NCBI GenBank assembly: GCA_020248915.1
Contig: JADCGP010000016.1
Span: 50,706-114,705 of the forward strand
DNA length: 64,000 nucleotides
From: Rubrivivax sp.
GTDB taxonomy: Bacteria > Pseudomonadota > Gammaproteobacteria > Burkholderiales > Burkholderiaceae_C
Reading direction: 5' to 3'
The translations under genes were made by a program, and so were the position numbers. The notes beneath the pieces were generated by a model. It made no database searches and was not told the origin of the DNA. It saw nothing but the letters and a program-made list of their open reading frames with translations. This document shows positions 1-10,090 of the stretch, piece after piece. How positions within the stretch are numbered: position 1 is the stretch's first letter; every line of letters starts with the position of its first letter.

Positions 1-379
1 CCTCGAAGCCGGCCAGGCCGATGGGGTAGCCCACCGGGGTGCGCACCAGGAACTCGCGCACCGGCGTCGGGGCGTCGATGGCCAGGCCCACGACGGCCAG
101 CCCGCGCGGCGCGAACTCGCGGTGGACGCGGTCGAGGGCGGGCATCTCGCGCACGCAAGGCGGGCACCAGGTGGCCCAGAAATTGAGCAGCAGCGGCGCG
201 CCGCGCAGCTGCGCGAGCACCAGTTCGCCGCCCTGCGGCCGCGGGAACCGCAGCGTCCAGATGCCCCCGGTGGCGGCATGCAGTGCGGACTCCTGACGCT
301 CGCCCCACAGCTGCCAGCCCAGGCCGGCCGCGCCGCCCAGGGCGGCCGCGCCGCCGATCAGCCACGTGCGTCTGTTCAC
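1..379 (-). CDS. TlpA-family thiol-disulfide oxidoreductase (partial, runs off left edge)
   Basis: Periplasmic, membrane-anchored thioredoxin-fold protein, probably a reductant of exported thiols. The 126 visible codons show an N-terminal hydrophobic anchor (an Ala/Gly-rich stretch after MNRRTW), then the strand LLNFWATWCPPCVREMP with the thioredoxin CPPC active site. The C-terminal half lies beyond position 1. I chose the GTG at 377-379: it has a GGGGAGGA ribosome-binding site just upstream and overlaps the stop of the preceding gene by 4 nt (GTGA), the same coupling seen along the rest of this operon. The specific partner cannot be told from this fragment. Confidence 0.85.
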   Translation of the reverse strand, partial: MNRRTWLIGGAAALGGAAGLGWQLWGERQESALHAATGGIWTLRFPRPQGGELVLAQLRGAPLLLNFWATWCPPCVREMPALDRVHREFAPRGLAVVGLAIDAPTPVREFLVRTPVGYPIGLAGFE

Positions 380-990
380 CGGTGTTCCTCCCCGAGCAGC
401 CGCTCCAGGCCCGCAAGGTCGCCGCGCCAGGTGCGACCGCGCGCGTCGGGGCGCAGCGCGCCTCGCAGGTCGTCGTGGTCGTGCAGCGTCAGGTGCAGCG
501 TCACCGGCTCGGGCCAACCCGGCACACGGTCGGCCAGGCTCAGCACCTGCAGCGGCTCGCGCCCGGAGCGCCCGGGAGGGTCGATCTGGGCGCTGTCGAA
601 GTCGACGCCGGCGTTGATCAGCTCGATCTGGGCGGCCTTCGGGTCGTCGCAGTACAGGTCGAGGTGGATCGCGGAGCGCCGGGTCGCCGTGCCGCGCCAG
701 ACCGCGCCGGCCAGGTGCGGCCGGAAGCCGGCCAGGCGCTGCATCCAGCGCCGCGCGAGCTGCCGCAGCGCGTCGAGCTCGCCGGGCTGCTCGTCGGCGC
801 AGAACAGCGCGATGTGCTCGCGCACCGCGTCCTCGAGCTGCTCGTTGCCGGGCAGCTCGACCGCGCGGCCCCCGCGGCGCCCGAGGTCGCGCGCGGCGCG
901 CTGCTTGGCGGCGGCGTACTCGGCGCCCTCCTCGACGACCAGGCGCGCCGCCGCGGCGGCGATCTCGGCCAGCTGGCGCTCGCCGCTCAC
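376..990 (-). CDS. Conserved hypothetical protein (204 aa)
   Basis: Soluble protein of unknown function with no signal peptide or membrane segment. It opens with an Ala-rich helix (AEIAAAAARLVVEEGAEYAAAK) and has a conserved-looking core containing WRGTATRRSAIHLDLYCDDPKAA and HLTLHDHDDLRGALRPDARGR. From memory, similar proteins sit near mpl and a TlpA gene in other Burkholderiales and are sometimes mislabelled as Mur ligases; I see no ATP-binding P-loop or Mur ligase domain here, so that name should not be used. The GTG start at 988-990 overlaps the mtgA stop by 4 nt, and its own stop overlaps the TlpA gene, so it is translated as part of this operon. Confidence 0.75.
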   Translation of the reverse strand: MSGERQLAEIAAAAARLVVEEGAEYAAAKQRAARDLGRRGGRAVELPGNEQLEDAVREHIALFCADEQPGELDALRQLARRWMQRLAGFRPHLAGAVWRGTATRRSAIHLDLYCDDPKAAQIELINAGVDFDSAQIDPPGRSGREPLQVLSLADRVPGWPEPVTLHLTLHDHDDLRGALRPDARGRTWRGDLAGLERLLGEEHR

Positions 991-1721
991 GGCAGCACCA
1001 CGTCGCCCATCCGGGCCTGGATGGTCGCCGCGCGACCGATCACGTACGCCGACGCCGGCCGCTTCTCGAAGCGCTTTGGCGCGGGCAGCATCACCGCCAA
1101 CCGGGCCGCCTGCTCGGGCGACAGGCGCTCGGCATCGACGCGGAAGTAGTGGCGCGCCGCCGCCTGGGCGCCGAACAGGCCTTCGCCCCACTCGACGTTG
1201 TTCAGGTAGATCTCCAGCATGCGCTGCTTGGTCAGCAGGGTTTCGAGCATCACGGTCAGGACCAGTTCCTGGCCCTTGCGCAGCAGCGTGCGCTCGCCAG
1301 AAAGCAGGAGGTTCTTGGCCAGCTGCTGGCTGATCGTCGAGCCGCCGACCACCTTGCCCGGGCGCCGGCCCTGGGCCATGCGCTGCTCGTTGCGCTGCTG
1401 CCGCTCCCAGGCCTGCTCGAGCGACTCCCAGTCGATGCCGAAGTGTTCGGTGAAGCCGGCGTCCTCGCTGGCGATCACCGCGCGCTTGAGGTGCGGCGAG
1501 ATGCGCTCGTAGGGCACCCACTCCTGGGCCCAGGCGATGCGCTGCCGCTCCACCAGCAGCCGCCAGGCCTCGCTGCGCTGGAAGGTCGTGGACTGCGGAT
1601 CGACTGCCGCCATCAGCGCGATGCGGGCCAGGAAGGCCAGCTGCAGCGCCAGCGCCGCCAGCGCCAGCAGCGCGGCGATGCGCAGCAGGGCCTGGCCGGC
1701 CGCCGATGCCGCCGCCTTCAC
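987..1721 (-). CDS. mtgA: Monofunctional biosynthetic peptidoglycan transglycosylase
   Basis: Polymerises lipid II into glycan strands at the outer face of the inner membrane without cross-linking them (GT51 family). The 244-residue length fits the family. One membrane anchor covers about residues 11-40. The GT51 signature [14 protein letters not shown] follows, with the catalytic Glu at residue 86, and then [12 protein letters not shown] at 127-137 and the segment [10 protein letters not shown]. There is no transpeptidase domain, which separates it from class A penicillin-binding proteins. The GTG start overlaps the aroE stop by 4 nt. Confidence 0.96.
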   Translation of the reverse strand: MKAAASAAGQALLRIAALLALAALALQLAFLARIALMAAVDPQSTTFQRSEAWRLLVERQRIAWAQEWVPYERISPHLKRAVIASEDAGFTEHFGIDWESLEQAWERQQRNEQRMAQGRRPGKVVGGSTISQQLAKNLLLSGERTLLRKGQELVLTVMLETLLTKQRMLEIYLNNVEWGEGLFGAQAAARHYFRVDAERLSPEQAARLAVMLPAPKRFEKRPASAYVIGRAATIQARMGDVVLP

Positions 1722-2629
1722 CGCCCGCCCTCGATCTCGGCGCGCAGCGCGGCCAGCACCGGCGCGGTGTCCGGCCGCACGCCGCGCCAGACGTGGAAGG
1801 CCTCGGCAGCCTGCTCGACCAGCATGCCCAGCCCGTCTCGCGCCAGCGCGCCATGGGCCCGCGCCCAGTCCAGGAAGGGTTGCGCCGCGGCACCGTACAT
1901 CAGGTCGACGACGAGGCTGCCCGGGCGCAGCGCGCCGGGCGCCACCGGCGCCGCCGCGCCGCCCAGGCTGCTGCTGGTGGCGTTGACGACGACATCGAAG
2001 CCGCGCCCGGGCTCGTCCAGACCCGCCGCGGCCAGGCGCGCGCCGTGGCGCCCGGCCCAGTCCCGGTGGCGCTGCACCAGCGCCGCGGCGCGCTGCGGCG
2101 TGCGGTTGGCCAGCACCAGCTCGGCGGGCCGCGCGGCCAGCAGCGGACCGAGCACCCCGGCGCCCGCGCCGCCGGCGCCCAGCAGCAGCACGCGGCAGCC
2201 GCGCAGCACGACGCCGGCGTTGCCCTCCAGGTCGCGCACCAGGCCGATGCCGTCGGTGTTGTCGCCGAACCAGCCCCCCGCGGCCGGACCGTCCAGCCGC
2301 AGCACGTTGACCGCCTGCGCCAGCTCGGCGCGCTCGCTGCGCCGCGCCGCCAGCGCGCAGGCCGCGAACTTGAACGGCACGGTGACGTTGCAGCCGCGCC
2401 CGCCGGCCGCGGCGAAGGCCCGCACCGCGTCCTCGAAGCCGTCCAGTGGCGCGAGCACGCGGTCGTAGCGCACCGCCTGGCCTGTCTGCGCCGCGAAGCG
2501 GGCGTGGATGAAGGGCGAGCGGCTGTGGGCCACCGGGTTGCCGAGCACGGCGTAGAGGTCCGCCGCAAGCGCCGGCGCCGCGGTGGTGGGAAGGCCCGGC
2601 GGACCGGGCGGAAGGCCGGGCTCGCTCAT
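1718..2629 (-). CDS. aroE: Shikimate dehydrogenase (NADP+)
   Basis: Reduces 3-dehydroshikimate to shikimate in the cytoplasm, a step of aromatic amino acid synthesis. The 303-residue protein has the substrate-binding segment [12 protein letters not shown] at 31-42 and NVTVPFK at 81-87 with the catalytic Lys87. The nucleotide-binding loop GAGGAGAGV is followed by the NADP-specific NRT motif. An N-terminal Pro/Gly-rich extension of about 20 residues precedes the usual start region. ATG was chosen because it overlaps the upstream stop as ATGA; a start a few codons later cannot be excluded. Confidence 0.97.
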   Translation of the reverse strand: MSEPGLPPGPPGLPTTAAPALAADLYAVLGNPVAHSRSPFIHARFAAQTGQAVRYDRVLAPLDGFEDAVRAFAAAGGRGCNVTVPFKFAACALAARRSERAELAQAVNVLRLDGPAAGGWFGDNTDGIGLVRDLEGNAGVVLRGCRVLLLGAGGAGAGVLGPLLAARPAELVLANRTPQRAAALVQRHRDWAGRHGARLAAAGLDEPGRGFDVVVNATSSSLGGAAAPVAPGALRPGSLVVDLMYGAAAQPFLDWARAHGALARDGLGMLVEQAAEAFHVWRGVRPDTAPVLAALRAEIEGGR

Positions 2630-3567
2630 CGGCTCTGCAGCGTCGTCTCGAGGCTGTCCTCGCGCGTGAAGCGGAAGCGCGAGGTGACCACGATCTGGTC
2701 GGCCTGCGCGCGCATCGCGGCGCTGAAGGGGCCGAACGGCCCGGCCGCGCGCACGATGGCCACCGCACGCGCATCGAGGATGCGCGAGCCGGAGGGACGC
2801 ACGATCTCGGCGTCCACCACCCGCCCCATGGCATCGACCGTCACGTTCATCACCAGCTCGCCGTAGAGCTTGCGTCCCTGGTGCTGCGGAAAGTCGCGCG
2901 TGCCGCGCTCCTCGATCCGGCGGCGCAGGCCGTCGTAGTAGAGGGCGTACACCTGCTCGCGGGTTGCCGGGCTGACGTAGCGCTTGCGCGGCCGCGCGTT
3001 CTCCTCGTTGACGCGTTTCTCGATCTCGGCCAGCTGCCGCAGCAGCCGGCGCCGGTGCTCCTCGCGGTCGATCGCCAGCGGGTCGCCGAGGTCGCGCCGC
3101 GGGTCGGGGGGCGGCAGCGCGGCGAGTTCGCGGCGCAGCAGCGCGAGCAGCTGCTGCTGCTCCTGCTGCAGCTGCTCGATGCGCCGGCGCGCCTCCTCGC
3201 TGGCGTCGCCGGCGGCGTTGGCGGCGGCGGCCGGCAGCGGGCTGGTCGCGCGCCCCTTGGCGGCCTGGCCGCCGCCGGCCAGCGAGACCTGCGCGATCGC
3301 CTGCGCCTGAGTGGGCGCTTCGCTGCTGCGGGCGTTGACGAGGATGACGTCCAGCGGGGTGTCGCGGAACACGCGCTCGAAGGCCTCGGGGTCGACGAAG
3401 CGCACCGTCAGCAGCGCCGCGTGGACGGCCGAGGAGGCCAGCAGCGCCCACTGCAGTGCGCTCGGCCGGCGCCACCACGCCGCGCGCGCGGAACCGGGGG
3501 CAGCCATGCCCTCCGCCCGGGTGGGCGCGATTTCCGCCGCTTCAGTCGGTGGCGTCAGCGCTTGCAT
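2626..3567 (-). CDS. TonB-family energy-transducer protein
   Basis: Inner-membrane protein expected to span the periplasm and contact an outer-membrane partner. A short cytoplasmic tail precedes one membrane segment at about residues 38-56. A Gln/Glu-rich helical region follows ([23 protein letters not shown] and on to about 200), then a C-terminal TonB-like domain with [30 protein letters not shown]. The Pro-Lys/Pro-Glu spacer of classic TonB is replaced by predicted helix, so it is closer to the TonB/TolA hybrid type common in this order. No exbB/exbD lie nearby. If Met1 is used the gene overlaps the ribonuclease gene by 26 nt; Met21 (3507) is an alternative without overlap. Confidence 0.85.
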   Translation of the reverse strand: MQALTPPTEAAEIAPTRAEGMAAPGSARAAWWRRPSALQWALLASSAVHAALLTVRFVDPEAFERVFRDTPLDVILVNARSSEAPTQAQAIAQVSLAGGGQAAKGRATSPLPAAAANAAGDASEEARRRIEQLQQEQQQLLALLRRELAALPPPDPRRDLGDPLAIDREEHRRRLLRQLAEIEKRVNEENARPRKRYVSPATREQVYALYYDGLRRRIEERGTRDFPQHQGRKLYGELVMNVTVDAMGRVVDAEIVRPSGSRILDARAVAIVRAAGPFGPFSAAMRAQADQIVVTSRFRFTREDSLETTLQSR

Positions 3568-5626
3568 CGGACGTGCCGCCGGGTGGCGCGGCGTCGTCGA
3601 CCTCGATGGCCAGGTGCAGCGGGCCGACGTCGGCGGCCTCGTCCTCGGGCTCGCCGGCGGCCGCGGCCGGCACCTCGGGCAGGCGTTCCTGCAGCGCCGC
3701 GTGCAGGTCGAGCGTGAGCAGGTCGACGCGCGCGATGCGCACCCGCACCCGCGCGCCGCGCTCGAGCGACTCCGCGCCGGCCAGCGCGAAGACGAGTGGC
3801 AGCGTCTCCGCGCGCAGCAGCGGCGCCGGGCCCGGGCGGATCACCGTGGCGTCGAGCTCGCCCACGCCGTTCTGCTCCAGCCAGCGCAGCGTCCAGAAGC
3901 GCTCGATCGCGTTCTGGAAGTCGCCGTAGGCCGAGTAGGCTGCGTCGAAGGCCGAGACCACCGACAGCAGCGCCGAGTCGCGCGGCTTGAAGGGGGCGGC
4001 CAGCGCCGCGGTGCGCCCGTGGCGCACGCAGGCCAGGATCTGCCACTGGTTCACGAGGTCGACGTAGCGGCGCAGAGGCGACGTCGACCACGCGTACTGC
4101 GGCACGCCCATGCCGGCATGCGGCAGCGGCTTGGTGCCCATGCGCACCTTGATGCCGGGCGCGAGGCTTGCCTGGCTGCGGTAGATGGCGGGCACGCCGA
4201 GCTCTGCCAGCCAGCCGCCCCAGCGGCTGTTGGCCAGGATCATCGCCTCGGCGACGATCAGGTCGAGTGGCGCGCCGCGCCGCCGCGGCGTGATGAGCAC
4301 GCGCTCGCTGCCGTCGGGCTCGGCGTCGGTGCCGCCGTCCTCGGCTGCGTCGCGCTCGAGCCGGAAGCCGTAGTCGGGCCGCGTGAAGACCTCGGGCCGG
4401 CCACGCACCGCCTCGCGTGCGGCCTTCAGGTGGCGCGCGAGGCGCCAGCCGAACGCGAGCTCGGCGGCGAACGGGAAGTCGGCCGGGGTGCGGCCCTCCA
4501 GCGCGTCCTCGGTGATGACGGCGTCGAGCTTGTCGTGGCGCAGGTTGGCCACGATCGGCACCCGCTCGGCGCGGCTCTCGAAGCCGCGCTGCTCGAGCGT
4601 GGCCTCGTCGAAGGTCACGTAGATCGACAGGGCCGGGCAGTCGCGGCCTTCGGTCAGCGTGTAGGCCCGCACCACCGCGTCGGGCAGCATGGTGATCTTC
4701 CAGCCCGGCATGTACACGGTGGACAGCCGCTCGCGCGCCACGCGGTCGAGCGCAGAGTCGGGCGTGATGGCCAGGCCCGGCGCGGCGATGTGGATGCCGA
4801 GCACCACGGTGCCCGTGCCCAGGCCCTGCACCGACAGCGCGTCGTCGATCTCGGTCGTGGCCGAGTCGTCGATCGAGAACGCCCGCACGGCCGCCAGCGG
4901 CAGGTCCTCGGCGGGCGGTGGCGGGTCCTGCTCCGCGTGGGCGGGGAAGCCGGTGCCCGCGGGGAACATGTCGAACAGGAAGCGCCGCCAGTGGAACTGG
5001 TACGGGCTCGTGATCGCGCCGGCGCGCACCAGCAGCGCCAGCGGCGCGGCCTGCGCCGCCCGCGCCGCCTGCACCACCGCCTTGTACTCGGGCGCGTTCT
5101 TGTCCGGCTTGAACAGGATCCGGTAGAGCTGCTCGCGCACGGGGGCCGGGCAGGTGCCGGCGGCCAGCTCGCCCGCCCACGCGTCGACCTGGGCCGCCAG
5201 CTGCCGCTTGCGCTCGATGGCCGCCAGCGCCGCCTTGACGGTCTCCTCCGGCGCCTTGCGGAACTGGCCGCGGCCCATGCGGCGGAAGTAGTGCGGGGCG
5301 TCGAACAGCCGCAGCAGCGCCGCGGCCTGCTGCTCGGGTCCGGCGCTGGCGCTGAAGTAGTCGCGCGCCAGGTCGGCAAAGCCGAACTCGCCCTCGGGCG
5401 CGAACTCCCACGCCAGATCGAGGTCGATCTCGGCGGCCAGCGTCTGCGCGCGCGCCAGCAGCTCGGCAGGGGCGGGCCGGTCGAAGCGCAGCATCACGTT
5501 GGCGGCCTTGACCTTGACCCGCCTGCCGGAGTCGAGCTCGACCTGCATCGAGGCCTCGGCTTCGGTCATCACGCGGCCGGCGTGGAACTTGCCGGCGTCG
5601 TCGAACAGGGCGTACATCGACGACAT
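3542..5626 (-). CDS. RNB-domain exoribonuclease (RNase II/R family)
   Basis: Predicted 3'-5' hydrolytic exoribonuclease that degrades single-stranded RNA in the cytoplasm. The 694-residue protein has an N-terminal nucleic-acid-binding region and then the RNB catalytic signature SIDDSATTEIDDALSV at 251-266, whose acidic residues (D253, D254, D261, D262) bind the metal ions. The later motif YAWSTSPLRRYVDLVNQWQI is the conserved RNB C-terminal part. It ends in a Glu/Asp-rich tail rather than a basic S1 tail, so it is a betaproteobacterial RNB variant rather than a clear rnb or rnr orthologue. Met4 is an equally possible start. Confidence 0.92.
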   Translation of the reverse strand: MSSMYALFDDAGKFHAGRVMTEAEASMQVELDSGRRVKVKAANVMLRFDRPAPAELLARAQTLAAEIDLDLAWEFAPEGEFGFADLARDYFSASAGPEQQAAALLRLFDAPHYFRRMGRGQFRKAPEETVKAALAAIERKRQLAAQVDAWAGELAAGTCPAPVREQLYRILFKPDKNAPEYKAVVQAARAAQAAPLALLVRAGAITSPYQFHWRRFLFDMFPAGTGFPAHAEQDPPPPAEDLPLAAVRAFSIDDSATTEIDDALSVQGLGTGTVVLGIHIAAPGLAITPDSALDRVARERLSTVYMPGWKITMLPDAVVRAYTLTEGRDCPALSIYVTFDEATLEQRGFESRAERVPIVANLRHDKLDAVITEDALEGRTPADFPFAAELAFGWRLARHLKAAREAVRGRPEVFTRPDYGFRLERDAAEDGGTDAEPDGSERVLITPRRRGAPLDLIVAEAMILANSRWGGWLAELGVPAIYRSQASLAPGIKVRMGTKPLPHAGMGVPQYAWSTSPLRRYVDLVNQWQILACVRHGRTAALAAPFKPRDSALLSVVSAFDAAYSAYGDFQNAIERFWTLRWLEQNGVGELDATVIRPGPAPLLRAETLPLVFALAGAESLERGARVRVRIARVDLLTLDLHAALQERLPEVPAAAAGEPEDEAADVGPLHLAIEVDDAAPPGGTSDASADATD

Positions 5627-5663
5627 TGTGGCGCGAGGCGGGCGCCCGCACCGCGCGCGGGCG

Positions 5664-6374
5664 CTACAGCGTCATCCCGCCGGCGACCTCGATCACCGCG
5701 CCGTTCACGTAGCTGGCATCGTCGCTGGCGAGGAAGGCGTAGACCGCGGCGATCTCCTCGGGCCGCGCCAGGCGGCCGAGCGGCACCTGCTCCTTCATCT
5801 GCTGCAGCACCTTGTCGGGGATGGTGGAGAGGATGGGTGTGTCGACGAAGCCCGGCGCCACCGCGTTCACGCGGATTCCCTTCGGGCCGAGCTCCCGGCT
5901 CCAGGTCTTGGTGAAGCCGATGACGCCGAACTTGCTGGCCGCGTAGTTGGTCTGGCCGTAGTTGCCGTGGATGCCGACCACGCTGCTCGCGTTGAGGATC
6001 ACGCCGCGGCCGCGCTCGATCATGTGCGGCGCCACCGCCTGCGCGCAGTGGAACACGCCGCGCAGGTTGACGTCGATGACGGCGTCGAACTGCTCGAGCG
6101 TCATCCTCACCAGCCGCGCGTCCCTGGTGATGCCGGCGTTGTTGACCAGCACGTCGATGCGGCCGTGGCGCTCGAGCACCGCGGCCACCATCATGTCCAC
6201 GGCGACGCGGTCGGTGACGTCCACCGCGTGGCGCTCGAAGCGCTCGTGGACCAGCTCGGCGCGGCGGTCGCAGCCGATCACGGTGGCGCCTTCGTCGGCC
6301 AGGCGTGCGCAGGTGGCCGCGCCGATGCCTTGCGCGGCGCCGGTGACGATGCAGATCTTGTCGTTCAGTCGCAT
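5664..6374 (-). CDS. SDR-family oxidoreductase, FabG-like
   Basis: NAD(P)H-dependent short-chain dehydrogenase/reductase, 236 residues. The Rossmann motif TGAAQGIG is at 11-18 and NNAG at 78-81. The catalytic triad is Ser131, Tyr144 and Lys148 within SSVVG and YAASK. The C-terminal [21 protein letters not shown] resembles 3-oxoacyl-ACP reductase (FabG) and acetoacetyl-CoA reductase. No fatty-acid or PHB genes adjoin it, so the substrate is open. It overlaps the upstream esterase gene by 10 nt. Confidence 0.9.
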   Translation of the reverse strand: MRLNDKICIVTGAAQGIGAATCARLADEGATVIGCDRRAELVHERFERHAVDVTDRVAVDMMVAAVLERHGRIDVLVNNAGITRDARLVRMTLEQFDAVIDVNLRGVFHCAQAVAPHMIERGRGVILNASSVVGIHGNYGQTNYAASKFGVIGFTKTWSRELGPKGIRVNAVAPGFVDTPILSTIPDKVLQQMKEQVPLGRLARPEEIAAVYAFLASDDASYVNGAVIEVAGGMTL

Positions 6375-7015
6375 AGGTGCAGGAACCTCAGCAGGTGGGG
6401 CAGGTGGTCTTCGAAGTCCGACAGTGCATGGTCGCCGCCCTCGAGCAGGCGTACGGCGGCGCCCGGGTAGCGGGCCAGCATCTCGCGCCAGTCGAGCAGC
6501 TCGTCGCCCTTGGCGACGAGCGCGAAGTAGCGCTCCGGCCGCGTGATCGGCCAGGGAGCCAGCGCGCGCAGTTCGTCGATGAACCCGTGCTGGAAGAAGA
6601 AGGCGCCGGCCGGGTCGTCCGGGGCGTGGAACGGCCGCTGCTCGCCGATGTGCGCCGCGAGGTCGCGCGCCGGCTCGACGGCGGGGTTCATCACGACAGC
6701 CGGGCAGCCGTGGCGCTCGGCCACGACGGTGGCGTAGAAGCCGCCGAGCGAGCTGCCGCACACCGCCATGCGCCCGGCCGACGGGCCGCGGGGCCAGGCG
6801 GCGATGCCCCGCTCGACGAGCGCGATCGCCTCCCGCGGCGAGGGCGGCAGCTGCGGGCACCACCACGCGACCTCGGGCCGGTGCGCCGCCAGCCAGGCGC
6901 GCACGCGCTCGGCCTTGAACGAGCGCGGGCCCGAGCGGAAGCCGTGCAGATACAGCAGGTGAGTCGGCGGCAGCGGCGCCAGGGCCGGGGCAACGCCGGG
7001 AGGCGGGTGGACCAC
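6365..7015 (-). CDS. YqiA/YcfP-type alpha/beta-fold esterase
   Basis: Small cytoplasmic alpha/beta hydrolase of 216 residues, the family of E. coli esterase Yqi[16 protein letters not shown] near residue 20 forms the oxyanion region. The nucleophile elbow is GSSLGG with Ser89, and [12 protein letters not shown] near the C-terminus supplies the catalytic His. It is the first gene of the long leftward run. The GTG start has no clear ribosome-binding site, but a TAGACT -10 box ends only 6 nt upstream, so the message may be leaderless. Confidence 0.88.
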   Translation of the reverse strand: MVHPPPGVAPALAPLPPTHLLYLHGFRSGPRSFKAERVRAWLAAHRPEVAWWCPQLPPSPREAIALVERGIAAWPRGPSAGRMAVCGSSLGGFYATVVAERHGCPAVVMNPAVEPARDLAAHIGEQRPFHAPDDPAGAFFFQHGFIDELRALAPWPITRPERYFALVAKGDELLDWREMLARYPGAAVRLLEGGDHALSDFEDHLPHLLRFLHLCD

Positions 7016-7021
7016 GCGCCG

Positions 7022-7027
7022 AGTCTA
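7022..7027 (-). promoter_or_regulatory. Putative -10 box (TAGACT) for the esterase-to-TlpA operon
   Basis: On the minus strand TAGACT is followed by six nucleotides (CGGCGC) and then the GTG start of the esterase gene. No convincing -35 box is visible. The geometry puts the transcription start at or within the start codon. Confidence 0.45.
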
Positions 7028-7065
7028 GGCCCGGTGCCCGTCCGCCCCCCGACGCGCAGGGCCGC

Positions 7066-9981
7066 TCAGACGCCCTGCTTGACCAGCGGCGCGCGCAGCG
7101 CCTCGGCCAGCATCGCCTGCGTGTCGGCCAGGTGCGCCCGCGTCGTGGCGTCGATCCGCCGCGAGGCCAGCGTGGCGCGCAGGTCGGCCTCGAGCTGCAG
7201 TGCCACCTGGCGGTGCACCGCGCGCACGTCGGCCGCCGCCGTCGGGGTCGGGCGCACCAGGCCGGTGGCGAGCCGCCGCGCGTGCTCGCGCTGCAGCGTG
7301 CGCCGCATGGCGTCGATCTCGATGGCCGCCTTGCCCGCGGGGCGGAGTTCCGACCAGGCCGCCCGCACCAGGCGCTCCTGCACCTCCGCGAAGCCGACCC
7401 GCGTGCGCGGGTCGGCGACGCGGGTCTCGGCATCGGCCAGCCGGGTGGCCAGCTGCTCCCCCATCAGCGCGTCCAGGGCCCCCCGCTGCAGCGTGGCCAC
7501 GGCCGCGGGCAGGCTGAACTCCATGCCGTCGTCGACACGGCGGTCGGTCCGGTCGAAGCCCATGCGGGTCAGGAAGCGCGGGTCGATGCGGAAGCTGCGG
7601 CTGGTGAACATCTCGCCCAGCAGCAGGTCGAGCGCCGCGCGCTGCATCGGGCCGGGCAACGGGGTCGCCAGCGGCTTGCCGCTGCCGGCCAGCGCCCGCG
7701 TCGTCGACTGGCCGCCCACCACGCGCAGCAGCAGCGGCACCGCACGGCCGCTGACGCCCAGTGCGCGCTGCAGGTTGCGCCGGTACAGCGAGTAGTCGTC
7801 GTCGGCATCCAGCACGCGCCGCTCGGTGCGCTGCCACAGCTCGCGCGACAGCGCGACGAGGCGCTGCGCGTACGCGAGCGGGTCGTCGCCGAGGTCGAAC
7901 TGCGTGATCGACGGGTCGACCAGCGCGAGGTCGGGGTCGCTGCCGTAGGCCAGCTCAGGGCGCGAATCGGACTGCGCCGCCAGTGCCGCCAGGGCGGCCG
8001 CTTCCTCCGCCGGCGCGAATTCGCGATACCCGTACTCGATGGCCCACAGGTCGTAGGCACCAAGCCCCGGCATGTGGAAGCCGGCGACGCTCTCGCCCTG
8101 CAGCGGCGTGTTCGGCGGGTTGTAGTCCATCACCGAATGGCTGTTGCCGTTGCGCGCCGTGAACTCCGGGTCGCGCAGCTGCGCCAGCGACATGCCAGCC
8201 GAGGCCCTGAAGTTGTGGCGCAGGCCGAGCGCATGGCCGACCTCGTGGGTCACGACCGCCTTCAGCCCGTCCTCGATGTAGCGCGTGACCTCCGGGGAGT
8301 CGGCCGCCAGGTCGCCGCGCAGCTGCAGCAGTTCCAGCCCGAAGGCCGTGTGCTCGAGGGCCTCGCTGGCGTATTCGCACTGCGCGAAGCGCGCGGCGAA
8401 CTCGCCGGGGCGCGCGCCGCTGCCGCCGGCCATGCCCGGGGGCAAGCCGAGGGCGTCGCGCGCCGCGGCCGCGACCCCGGCAAGCGGCCCTTCGTTGGCG
8501 TGCGCGGCCAGACCGCTGCCAGGCGGGCGCGAGTCCAGGATCGCGCCACGGTCGAAGCGCACCCAGTTCTCGGGAACGATGGCCGCGCCGCGCAGGATCT
8601 CGCCGGTGCGCGGGTCGCTCTGGCTCGGGCCGACGGCGAGGGCGCCCGGGCCGTCGATCGCGAACCAGCGCACGGCCAGCAGCCGGGTGCCCTCGAAGGT
8701 GCTCCAGTCCGCGTCGGCCGGCTGCTGCTCGACCCGCAGCGCATCGCGCAGGCCCGCGCGCTCGAACGCCTTGTTCCACTCGAGCACGCCCGCGCGCACC
8801 GTGTCGCGCCAGCGCTCGGGGATGTTGCGGTCGAGCACCACCCGGATCGGCTCCCTGGGCTCGCTGACTGCGGCCGACGGGTCCTTTTTCTCGAGCCGCC
8901 AGCGATTGATCAGGTGCACGCGGCGGTCGGGCGACGTCGTGGGGCTGGTGTAGTCGACGAACGACTCGACGAAGTAGCCCACGCGCGGGTCGGCCCGGCG
9001 CGGCTGCATCGGCGCGGCCGGCAGCGGTGCGAGCGTGAGCGTGTGCGCCATCAGGAGGCTGCGTGCGTCGGGCACCGCGCGCGGCGGGCGCGGCAGTGCG
9101 GCCGGATTGGGCGGCGGGGCGCCGGGCGCCGACACCGGCGGCGCGGGCAGCTTGGGCACGGCGTAGTGCGCACGGAAGGTCACGAAAGTCCCGTCGGCCG
9201 AGGTGCGGATGCTCTCGATGCTGCTGTTGGCACGGTCCAGCGCGTACGGCATCCGGAACGCGGTCTCCAGGGCGGTCTGTACGCCCATCAGGTCGCCGCC
9301 GAGCAGCACGCTGGCGTCGACCAGCAGCGACTTGCGCTCCGGGTGTGGGGCCGCCGCGAGGGGAGCGGCCGCGAGCAGGCTGTCGGCGTAGCTCTCGCGC
9401 AGCGCGCGCTCGAGCGGCGAGCCTGCAGGGGCGCGCGCGCCGAGGTTGCGCGCCACGAGCTGCACCGTGTTGCCCACGCGCTGCAGCACCACGACCTGCT
9501 CGGCGCCTTGTATGCCGGGCAGGAAAAACGACTCGCCCAGGCCCCCGGCCAGGGAGTTGCCCAGGAAGAACGGCTGGCCGAGCCGATCAGTCGGAATCTC
9601 GAGCCAAGTCTTCTCGTCCCGGGTCCAGACGGTGAGGAAGCCGCTGCTGCTCCGGGCGTCCCGGGTCACCTCGGCAAAGGGCGGCGGGGTCCCGGGTGCC
9701 GGCGGACGCGCCGCAACAGGCGCGGGCGCGCCGCTGGCGCCGCCGGCGCCGCCAGCTGTCGCCGGGGCGGAGGGCTGCGCGGCCGGTGCTGCGCCGGGCT
9801 TGGCGGGGGCAGCCGGGGCCGCGGTGGGCTGGCCCGCGGGTGTGGGCGTCGTCGCTGCTGCCGGCGCGGCGGCGGGCGGGCCGCCCGTTGTGGCCGCCGG
9901 TGGTGTGGCGCAGGCGGCCAGGGCCGCGGCCAGGGCGAGCGCCCCGGCGCGGGAGGTGACGGGCATCGGATCTCGGGTCAT
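7066..9981 (-). CDS. Exported zinc-dependent metalloprotease (large, lipoprotein-like)
   Basis: 971-residue putative surface or periplasmic metallopeptidase. The N-terminal signal ends in LAAC (Cys24), a lipobox, and is followed by about 90 residues of Ala/Pro/Gly-rich linker. The catalytic motif [11 protein letters not shown] occupies 579-589, an extended metzincin-type zinc site with three His and the catalytic Glu580, followed by NFRAS and the MDYN segment expected of a Met-turn. The architecture matches a family annotated as zinc-dependent metalloprotease with DUF5117/DUF4953-type domains; its substrate is unknown. The first ATG has a GGAG ribosome-binding site; Met6 (9966) is an alternative. 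Confidence 0.88.
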   Translation of the reverse strand: MTRDPMPVTSRAGALALAAALAACATPPAATTGGPPAAAPAAATTPTPAGQPTAAPAAPAKPGAAPAAQPSAPATAGGAGGASGAPAPVAARPPAPGTPPPFAEVTRDARSSSGFLTVWTRDEKTWLEIPTDRLGQPFFLGNSLAGGLGESFFLPGIQGAEQVVVLQRVGNTVQLVARNLGARAPAGSPLERALRESYADSLLAAAPLAAAPHPERKSLLVDASVLLGGDLMGVQTALETAFRMPYALDRANSSIESIRTSADGTFVTFRAHYAVPKLPAPPVSAPGAPPPNPAALPRPPRAVPDARSLLMAHTLTLAPLPAAPMQPRRADPRVGYFVESFVDYTSPTTSPDRRVHLINRWRLEKKDPSAAVSEPREPIRVVLDRNIPERWRDTVRAGVLEWNKAFERAGLRDALRVEQQPADADWSTFEGTRLLAVRWFAIDGPGALAVGPSQSDPRTGEILRGAAIVPENWVRFDRGAILDSRPPGSGLAAHANEGPLAGVAAAARDALGLPPGMAGGSGARPGEFAARFAQCEYASEALEHTAFGLELLQLRGDLAADSPEVTRYIEDGLKAVVTHEVGHALGLRHNFRASAGMSLAQLRDPEFTARNGNSHSVMDYNPPNTPLQGESVAGFHMPGLGAYDLWAIEYGYREFAPAEEAAALAALAAQSDSRPELAYGSDPDLALVDPSITQFDLGDDPLAYAQRLVALSRELWQRTERRVLDADDDYSLYRRNLQRALGVSGRAVPLLLRVVGGQSTTRALAGSGKPLATPLPGPMQRAALDLLLGEMFTSRSFRIDPRFLTRMGFDRTDRRVDDGMEFSLPAAVATLQRGALDALMGEQLATRLADAETRVADPRTRVGFAEVQERLVRAAWSELRPAGKAAIEIDAMRRTLQREHARRLATGLVRPTPTAAADVRAVHRQVALQLEADLRATLASRRIDATTRAHLADTQAMLAEALRAPLVKQGV

Positions 9982-10090
9982 CGCGGCTCCGGCGACGGGC
10001 GCAATCGTGTCGGACTCGCGAACATAGCGCAGCCGGGCCCCGGCTGCAGGCGCCGGGTCGTTGCCGTCCAGGCCCTGTCCCGGCCGCGGC

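Noticed and set aside
376..990. Naming the 204-residue protein a UDP-N-acetylmuramate ligase because of its association with mpl in related genomes
   Set aside because: No ATP loop or Mur ligase motif is present, and the length is less than half that of a Mur ligase.
122..5914. Long plus-strand open frames opposite the minus-strand operon, including one of 867 codons (3,311-5,914)
   Set aside because: They are rich in Arg, Gln, His and Ala with no domain, and mirror the codon structure of well-identified minus-strand genes; a typical effect of very high GC content.
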